The position numbers and the translations under genes are program-made. This document shows positions 57,152-64,000 of a stretch of DNA of 64,000 nucleotides, piece after piece. Under the pieces are notes generated by a model. The model was not told where the DNA came from. It was given only the letters and a program-made list of their open reading frames with translations, and did no database searches. Positions within the stretch are counted from its first letter, which is position 1, and each line of letters begins with the position of its first letter. Source of the DNA: Cryphonectria parasitica EP155 (lineage: Eukaryota > Ascomycota > Sordariomycetes > Diaporthales > Cryphonectriaceae); NCBI RefSeq assembly GCF_011745365.1, contig NW_024468912.1:4588001-4652000 (forward strand), read 5' to 3'.

Positions 57152-59248
57152 ATGGCGTCAATAGCCTCACAGATCCCTGTCGTCATCGCATGGCCACTTT
57201 CAGCGGTATGTAGGAAATACTTCGCCTTTCTTCTTTCTTTTTTTTTTTTTTTTAAAAAAAAAACCCCCAGTCTCGTTTGAGATTGTCTCTATTCACCAGG
57301 CACTGACAGAGGACATCTACTCTGAAATAGCTAGTCGGATACTTCCTCTTTAGCTTCATCTACAACATCTACTTCCATCCGCTGCGTAACTATCCTGGGC
57401 CTCTGCTATACCGTGTCTCCAAGCTTCCTCGCACATACAGTATATTCAGGGGCGAATGGTCGCGAGAACTGCTCGGCCTTGCTGAGAAATACGGCCCCGT
57501 CGTCAGGGTAGCGCCCAACGTCCTTGTATACACCACTTCGGATGTCTGGAAGGATGTCTACGGTCACCATAACGGCGCCGATGTCAAGGGCGAGGAGTTT
57601 GGGAAAGATCCACACTTCTACAGAACCAAGGGCGTCGAACCCAACATCTTGGCCGAGTCACGAGACAACCACGCCCTCATCAGACGCCAGTTAAGCCATG
57701 GCTTCAGCGAGAAGTACCTCAGGGCGCAGGAACCCATCATCAAGGGTTATGTCGACATGTTCATCAACGGCTTGCGGGACCGATGCGTCGCTGATGAATC
57801 ATCGGAAAAGTCGGTGGCCCCGACTAAGAAAACAGCCTTTGATATGCGGCATTGGTTCAACTTTGTCACGTTCGATGTCATTGGCGACCTGGCCGTCGGT
57901 GAGCCGTTCGGATGCCTGGAACAAGGAAAGCTCGATGAGCGCGTGGCGTTCATTGAAAAGGGCATCCAGACGGGCAGTATTGCGTTTGTCCTCAAGGACA
58001 TTGGGCTCGAGCGATGCACACAGTGGCTGGCCCGCAGGCTCGTCACGTTCAGACGCACGGTGAAAGACAAGATGTCGGCCGTGCTTAGACGACGCATGAG
58101 CATGACTATGGAGAGGCCAGACTTGATCGAGGGACTACTGAAGAAGCAGAAGGATTGGGTAAGTCGAGACTCTCTGATCAAGATGCTATATTTTGATGTA
58201 ATTGACTTGGTACTGACTGAACCAGGACATTTCATTCGAAAGACTGAGGACCAACACTACGTTTCTGTATGGTTTCATCCCTGAGTTCTTCCTAATTTTC
58301 TTTCTGGTTATTCTTTTTTAAAAATTCTATCGGTCGCTCTTCTCTACTTAGGCTAGATGTCAGCGCTGAAAGGACAAAAGCTGACGTGTTGTCAATAGCA
58401 TCATTGCCGGTTCGGAGACCACGGCCACGACCCTGGCCGGCTGCCTCTTCCTCCTTCTCAAGAACCCTTCCGCCCTGGACAAGCTGAAGAAGGAGATCCG
58501 CTCTACCTTCCAATCTGAGGACGAGATCACTTTCGCATCTGTGGAACGTCTTGACTACAGTACGTGTCGACCAAGTTCATTGGCATGCTAGCGGCCCTGA
58601 GCTTTTCTCCCCCAACCTTTTTACGCAACAGCCTTGTGGCCCATAGCCTAACTTCAATACCTGCAGTGATTGCATGCTTCAAGGAGACCTTCCGCATGTA
58701 TCCACCCGTGGCTGGCGAAATGCCCCGCGTCGTGCCCAAGGGCGGTGGGCACGTAGCTGGCCAGTTCGTTCCCGAGGGCACTACTGTGGCCGCTGCCCAA
58801 TATGCCATGTATAATACAAGCAGAAACTTCAGCGACCCGTTCAGCTTCAAGCCTGAGCGATTTCTTGAGCCCGAGAAGTTCCCTAACGACGATCGGAACG
58901 CTCTGCAGCCGTTCAGCTCTGGCCCCAGAAACTGTATTGGCAAGAAGTAGGTTTCTCAAATTCGTTTACAATCATTCTGCCCTCCCTGCTCTTAGTCACC
59001 ATTTATCGTTGGTGTGGTCTTTTGTCACGCCACTTACGGACCGCTCTTTACCTGCGTGGAACTTGGTTTTTAGGCTGACATTATGCAACAGTCTGGCATA
59101 TGCTGAGCTGCGCACGATGATGGCCCGTCTCATTTACAACTTCGACCTGGAGTTGGTCGACCCAGACGACGATTGGATGAACCAAAAGGTCTTCTTCATT
59201 TGGACAAAGCCGCCTCTGAATGTATACTTGACGCCCGTCGAGCGATAA
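57152..59248 (+). CDS. Cytochrome P450 monooxygenase (fungal, CYP65/trichothecene-type group)
   Basis: Six exons (57152-57205, 57331-58158, 58226-58266, 58399-58559, 58667-58946, 59092-59248) give 506 residues, the usual P450 length. A membrane anchor (MASIASQIPVVIAWPLSALVG...) leads into FIYNIYFHPLRNYPGP, the proline-rich hinge. The I-helix oxygen-binding motif is AGSETTAT, formed across the exon 3/4 join. The K-helix ExxR is KETFR, followed by PERF. The heme motif FSSGPRNCIGKNLAY crosses the last intron, with its Cys ligand present. All catalytic landmarks are intact. It would hydroxylate or epoxidise a small molecule at the endoplasmic reticulum with a P450 reductase. No synthase or other pathway gene lies next to it here, so the substrate is unknown. 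Confidence 0.93.
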
Positions 59249-59816
59249 TCGATAAGGGAGGGATTGGGAGGGGGGGGGGGTTAATTTCTTTTTGAAGACA
59301 AGTGGAAATAGGATACACGAAGGAAGTTAGGGCATGGCATTGGCATGGCATTGGCATGGACAGCAGTTATGTGCGGTTTGGGCTTTGGGATTTCTGGGAC
59401 AGTTTCTGAGCGTAGGCTTCTATTATAGTAGCGTCGTGGCAAAAGCCTTCCATCATTTTTTAGTTTTATGACTCTGCTCTTTCAAAAACCTTGGTAAAAT
59501 ACCAACCCTGTTGTGGATTATTCATGCATTCCGTGTTGATTGTTGAGGTACTCCCAAAGCCATTACAAACACGCTTCTGGTCGGCTTTGGAAAGCTAAGA
59601 TGTCCGTCTCAGGTCTTCTCTACAGTGCTCCAGATCCCCCACGCTGAGCCCGAAATCATTGACTGCTAGTAAGCACCATGATGTGGTCAAAACAGGAGAA
59701 AGTCCGATCAAACTCATAGAGGAGACTCTCTTCCGTAAATAAATATATATAAAATATTATATCATCTCTCTTTCGCATGTCTCATAACATCTTATTTTGA
59801 AAATGACGCTATTCTA
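59249..59816. other. Convergent 3' region with an 11-bp repeat
   Basis: Holds the 3' regions of two converging genes. Bases 59331-59358 repeat ggcatggcatt about two and a half times. A G run of about 11 lies near 59269. No gene is seen. Confidence 0.55.
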
Positions 59817-61630
59817 CTACATCCTACCAGCAGCAACATCCTGAAGCACTTCTCTCCACGCCGCGTCCGCATCCTCTACATCCTCCAGCTCATGTCTATG
59901 CCCAAGGATCGAATCAAGAGGAAGATTCTCCAAGGCCACGCGGATCAGGCGCGCAGCCATGAGCTCACCGTGCTGGTCTGCAAAGGCAGCAAAATCCTCC
60001 TGCCGATGAGGACTCATATGGGTGACCACGCGGGCCAGAGCATAGGCAGGCGCCATGCTCAGCTCGAACGCATTGCTATCAGGACGCTCAGAGGCAAAAG
60101 TGTCAATCGCAGCAGAGAGCCAGACGTGCGTGTTAAAAGGAAAAGGGCTGTCGTCAGTCTCAAGGTCTCGGCCGTAGATCCTGACCTTACCTGTCCTCCC
60201 ACGGAGGGACTCCCGCAGGTGGTGGATTGGGGTACCGTACATCACTCCTGGAAGGGCCATCAGAGGGGCAAGCAGCTCCTCACGGGAGCTCGGGAAGACC
60301 CAACGTCTGCCGGCGTCAAGCGGGACACGCACCAGCGGTGCGGCCATCTCGCCGCTGGACCCCGAAGAGACGCCGTCGTACAGCGAGTCGGGGGAACTAG
60401 ATGGTTCAATTTTGGGCTGGAGCAGGGCGGTTGGAGACAGCAGCTGATCGTAAGGCTCAGGACCCTGGCGGAATATTGTGCGGCCGAAGGTGTGCAGACG
60501 CTTTGGATCTTGTGGGTCACCAACTGGCACATCATATGCAACTATGTTGAATCCCATGCGTTCTGACGTGAAGAAAGACATGAGGTAAAAGACAATCCTG
60601 TCAGCTCTGGTTTCGGGGGTTTCATCTGCAGGAGCACCTCGGCTCCAGTAGTCTCTGCTGTCCTGGTTCTTCAGTTCGGCTGGCTGAAGGAGGACGGTCA
60701 CGGACTCTCCGAAGGAGAACTCGAAGGGCAATACCCAGAGCAATCGATAGAAAATGTTCATTGCTTGCCAGGCAAAATTATTGCCAGTAAACTACAAACA
60801 TGTCTGTGTGAGCACATTCTGAGGAACAACAAGAGGAGAGAAGGAAAGAAATAAAGAACAAAGAGAGAAAAAGGGAAAGAAAGACGGGGCTCGATATTCA
60901 CACTTACTCGTTCACCTGTCTCCATATCGCGATTGATAATCTGCAGACCAGAGATGTAAAGCACTTCATTACCATTGTCCCCGAGCTGGTCTCGATATAG
61001 GTCGTCGACCTCAGGCCGGGGCTGCCCATTCTGATCCCAGATAGCCTGCAGCGACCATGCAAGAGGCTGGCCCCAGCTACGAATAGCCTTGTTCCCCTTG
61101 AGAGGAACTCGGAGCCAGTCCTTGGCCCACTGGTCTCCTGCGTTTGGGTGTCGGGCATTGGGCTTGATGATCCGCCAGGCTACGATCTGGCCTATGCGCC
61201 GGTCCGGCTTCCCCTCTCGCAGCAGGTAGATCTGGGCACAGTAGAGCAGCCGGGTCTGCCAGCCAATGTCATCGGTGCTGACTTCGAGGTGAACGCGGAG
61301 TATCGCCGGTTCGTGTTTATACGTGACGCTGGCGAACCCCACGGCGTCTGCTCTCTTGACGGGGGTGCGAGGCTTGCTTTCCGGTGGGGTGAGCGGTGCA
61401 ACCTTGCGAGCAGGCGTCGGCGGCGTACGACGATTCGAGCGCGGGCTAGCATTTCTGGAAACTAAGATCGGTGCAAGGCTTGGGTCTAGTGCAATGAGTC
61501 CGTTACGGAGTTCGTCATTTACTACCTTGATAGGCTTACCGCGCTTCCTTCCTTTCTTCCAGAGAGAGTCAGGATCAAAGGACGGATCCACTGGCAGTGG
61601 CTTCTTGTTCTGCGATCGAGTGACACGCAT
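59817..61630 (-). CDS. Hypothetical two-exon protein, unknown family
   Basis: Two exons (61630-60908 and 60791-59817) join across a gtaagt...ttgtag intron to 565 residues. The N-terminus is basic and Pro-rich (MRVTRSQNKKPLPVDP, KKGRKRGKPIK, TPPTPARKVAPLTPPESK), suggesting a nuclear signal and disorder over the first ~95 residues. The rest looks globular: ILRVHLEVSTDDIGWQTRLLYCAQIYLL, GQIVAWRIIKP, LYISGLQIINRDMETGERFTG, then VLPFEFSFGESVTVLLQP and a helical C-terminus (ELMAARLIRVALENLPLDSIL). There is no signal peptide or membrane segment. I recognise no domain and assign no function. Consistent codon use and a clean intron make it a real gene. Confidence 0.75.
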
Positions 61631-62619
61631 TTTGAGGGTTGTTGTATATAATTACTTATTTGTCAGGGGTGGCCCCTAGGGAATGATTAATTCAAAGTCG
61701 AGAGGCGTTTCGAGTCCAGAGTCTGAGTATGAAGTGATCGAACATTCAGATTCTCGGAACGATCTCGACGCGAATATAAAGCACAGAAGATGTCCATTGT
61801 GTTGGCTTACCAGGTCGGTTGCTTTGCTGCAACAATAAAGCTAAGAATACAAAGTAGTTCACTTGTCAAGATGAGATAATGGAAGTCATGAACAATAGAT
61901 GCTTTCAGTCATCCCGCTCTTTTCTTCTACTATGACTTTGTACAACTCCTTCGCATCCTTTGTTTGGGGAGCATTGGCACCCGCTGGGGATGCTTCTTTG
62001 TGCAGCTTTGCTATACATGTATTCCCTTGTCGTAATAATGGAAGACCATGCCCTCATTGCCTTTGCTTAAAGAGCAATCCCGCATTTCGAGTAACAATAG
62101 CAAAGATGATGACGGCCAATCATATAATGGTCACGACAAAGAGGGGGATCAACAATGGGCAGAACTGTGGCCATTGTCTGACTTCTCAATAGCACACTCA
62201 CAAAGAGGATTGTCCTGTCCGCCATTTAACGGTAATTGTGGTGCTCGATTGCGTCACAATAGACGGCCCCGTGTGAGAGTCGATGACTAGAGCCGCGTGG
62301 GACAGATGAAACTTTTGGCGAGTGGGACAAATGTAACTCAGACTCACTGGGAAATATGAGTCTGGTTCGGAGGGAATAAGGTGCCATAAGGCATCGTTTG
62401 TTATTTGATCTGGCGCGGCTCACAACTTCAAGGTCTCAGTCCACATGTCGTTGGCCTGGCCAAACCCCTAGAACAACTTTCAGTTCTAGCAGAAACGGAA
62501 AATATTGAGATAAGACGTCCTCAGTCACCAGTCAAGCTGACAAAAAGGCATACATGAAATTGTGCACGGCAAGATGGAAAGTTGGAAGAAACAAAAAGAA
62601 AAGAAAGGAAAAAAATAAA
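61631..62619. other. Intergenic stretch
   Basis: The left part is the promoter of the two-exon gene. Frames on the + strand (about 61899-62290) lack any domain. Purine-rich sequence appears near 62576-62620, ahead of the tRNA terminator on the other strand. Confidence 0.4.
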
Positions 62620-62626
62620 TAAAAAA
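62620..62626 (-). terminator. RNA polymerase III-type T-run terminator of the tRNA gene
   Basis: On the minus strand a run of T (complement of taaaaaa in this interval) lies about 25 nt after the tRNA 3' end, and a second T run follows at about 62609-62615. Such runs terminate RNA polymerase III, which supports the tRNA gene being a normal transcription unit. Confidence 0.75.
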
Positions 62627-62650
62627 GTAATCGAAGATCGACGGGAATTG

Positions 62651-62803
62651 AGCCCGACGTGGGGGTCGAACTAGAAGCTATTGTTAGACAGTGTAATAAC
62701 CACATCTTGACGAACGATTTGAACATACCCCACAACCTTGAGATTTTGTCAGAATCGGAAACTCTGTAAGAGTCTCACGCTCTACCGATTGAGCTAGCCG
62801 GGC
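62651..62803 (-). tRNA. tRNA-Lys (anticodon CTT) with two insertions
   Basis: After removing two insertions the gene folds as a standard 73-nt tRNA. The acceptor stem is GCCCGGC/GTCGGGC with one G-U pair and T as discriminator base. The D arm is GCTC-AATCGGTA-GAGC, the anticodon arm TGAGA-CTCTTAA-TCTCA, the variable loop AGGTT, and the T arm GTGGG-TTCGACC-CCCAC. The layout matches fungal tRNA-Lys(CUU). The first insertion, 22 nt at 62745-62766, sits after position 37 like every normal tRNA intron, and its AGAGT can pair with ACTCT of the anticodon loop. The second, 58 nt at 62671-62728, lies between T stem and T loop and is abnormal. The B-box core TTCGACCCC stays intact after it, with AG from the insertion in front. 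It could be functional or a disrupted copy. Confidence 0.85.
62671..62728 (-). other. GT-AG intron-like insertion inside the tRNA T arm
   Basis: On the minus strand this 58-nt piece starts GTATGT, the commonest fungal spliceosomal donor, has GTCTAAC as branch site and ends CTTCTAG, with about 14 nt from branch A to the end. Removing exactly GT...AG restores an unbroken GTGGG-TTCGACC-CCCAC T arm. It does not sit at the position cut by the tRNA splicing endonuclease. Confidence 0.75.
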
Positions 62804-63024
62804 GTCTTGAAGACGCTTTCGTGTCTGGTTGAGTTTCAGGGCCTGAAAAAATTCTTCATATGTCTTGTGGGTACGGACTGACTGGGCCCTGACTCACGGC
62901 GTCCGTCGACATCACATCCTGCCCCTGACCATCAACCCTGTCCAGTGGTCTTGAATTCCATACAACAGCATAAAATTCACATTTACAAGAAAAAACTAAG
63001 TTCTCTCGGACCGAACCACCTTCT

Positions 63025-64000
63025 TCAGACAGACTCCATCGTGACATTCAAACCGGTATCAGCCAAGTCACCGCCATGCTCCAGCAACGCAAATGTATAC
63101 TCGCCCTTCTCCAGCACCCACTCATCCCAGCGGTTGATGATTGTCAGATAGCGGTCGACCTCAAGTTCCATGCTGACGCTGACCTTGTCCCCCGCGGCGA
63201 CATCAACCCGCTGAAACGCGACGAGCTGCTTCACCGGCTGCACGATGCTGGAGACCCGCCCGAGGACGTACACTTGGAGCACATAGCTTCCATCGATGAC
63301 ACCATCATTCCTTACTCTCGCTGAAAAGGCGATGGTATCCCCAGAGGTAAATACGAGTCCTCCGTCCTGGCTGCTGGCGGTGAAGTCGGATACACTGAAC
63401 GAGGCGAAGGAAAGCCCGTACCCGAACGGATAGCACGGCTGGGACCCGACATCGAGATACTTGATCTTCCTGCCCAAACTCTTGTAGTTGTAGTAGATCG
63501 GTATCTGTCCGACATGCCGTGGAACACTCACGGGCAGCCTCCCCCCAGGATTGACCTTGCCGAACAAGACGTCAGCGATCGCCTGTCCGCCGCTCTGCCC
63601 AGGAAACCAGGTACTCAGGACTGCAGCGCTCTGATCATAGTACTCGGCAATGGCGAACGGTCGGCCGCCCTGCAGCACGAGGACGACGGGCTTGTTAAGG
63701 GCGTAGATGGCTGTGGCAAGTTTGTCCTGGCTAGGGGCGAGGCCCAGCGTGGCGCGATCACCACTCTCGCCGTCGCTGTTCCAGGCGGCGCCCACGGCGA
63801 GCACGATGACATCTGCGGACTCGGCAAGCTGCACAGCCTGGGAGACGGCATCGTCGGCCGGGTCGCTGCTGACGAGGTTCCAGAACAGCAGGAGCTGCGA
63901 GTTGAGAGAGACCACATTCTCCGTCTTCTTGTAGAGGTTGAAGGCTTGGTACTCGATGCGAATATCGTAAGTCTCACCCGCTCTGAACATAAACGGAGCA
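63025..64000 (-). CDS. GH3 glycoside hydrolase, C-terminal part (cut by window edge)
   Basis: The frame is open to the window edge, so the N-terminal catalytic barrel is missing. The visible ~320 residues start in what looks like the end of a PA14 insertion (FRAGETYDIRIEYQAFNL). The GH3 C-terminal domain follows: AVQLAESADVIVLAVGAAWNSDGESGDRATLGLAP, PVVLVLQGGRPFAIAEYY, STWFPGQSGGQAIADVLFGKVNPGGRLPVSVPRHVGQIP and YPFGYGLSF. A fibronectin-III-like tail completes it (VRNDGVIDGSYVLQVYV, KQLVAFQRVDVAAGDKV). GH3 enzymes release glucose or xylose from beta-linked substrates; beta-glucosidase or beta-xylosidase cannot be decided from this part. No lesion is visible in the part present. Confidence 0.92.
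   Translation of the reverse strand, partial: APFMFRAGETYDIRIEYQAFNLYKKTENVVSLNSQLLLFWNLVSSDPADDAVSQAVQLAESADVIVLAVGAAWNSDGESGDRATLGLAPSQDKLATAIYALNKPVVLVLQGGRPFAIAEYYDQSAAVLSTWFPGQSGGQAIADVLFGKVNPGGRLPVSVPRHVGQIPIYYNYKSLGRKIKYLDVGSQPCYPFGYGLSFASFSVSDFTASSQDGGLVFTSGDTIAFSARVRNDGVIDGSYVLQVYVLGRVSSIVQPVKQLVAFQRVDVAAGDKVSVSMELEVDRYLTIINRWDEWVLEKGEYTFALLEHGGDLADTGLNVTMESV

Overview
The window looks like nuclear DNA of a filamentous ascomycete, probably a Sordariomycete. Genes are split by short introns (about 60-215 nt) with GTAAGT/GTATGT-type donors and CTAAC/CTGAC-type branch sites, coding regions are GC-richer than spacers, and the gene families are typical of these fungi (GH92 mannosidase, GH3 glycosidase, P450, HMT1-type ABC transporter, HeLo-domain protein, CorA-like accessory protein). 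The species cannot be named from the sequence alone. Exon joins were made by hand from splice signals and reading-frame continuity.

Left part (1-29 kb), mostly conserved housekeeping and secreted enzymes: a rhodanese/tyrosine-phosphatase fusion (-), a gene-poor stretch with one small secreted-protein candidate, a hotdog-fold thioesterase (+), a small conserved membrane protein (-), a very large Edc4-like WD40 mRNA-decapping scaffold (+), a secreted GH92 alpha-mannosidase (-) and a DUF2237 protein (-).

Middle part (30-46.3 kb), an accessory, partly AT-rich block of signalling genes: a kinase-ankyrin-WW protein (+) preceded by an exact 86-bp tandem duplication and carrying one in-frame TGA; 100 bp away and convergent, a HeLo-domain protein fused to a degenerate kinase (-); a second protein kinase with a fungal-specific N-terminal region (+); small or decayed ORFs; and a CorA-like membrane protein (+). 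An active-type kinase with ankyrin repeats next to a HeLo-pseudokinase resembles, by domain logic only, the animal RIPK/MLKL cell-death pair.

Right part (47-64 kb): a small unknown protein, an HMT1-type vacuolar ABC transporter (-) with telomere-like motifs upstream, a single-pass cell-surface protein (-), a cytochrome P450 (+), a two-exon protein of unknown family (-), a tRNA-Lys(CTT) (-) and the 3' end of a GH3 glycosidase (-) cut by the window edge. The tRNA gene is the most unusual object: besides the normal anticodon-loop intron it has a 58-nt insertion in the T arm that starts GTATGT, contains CTAAC and ends TAG, exactly like a fungal spliceosomal intron.
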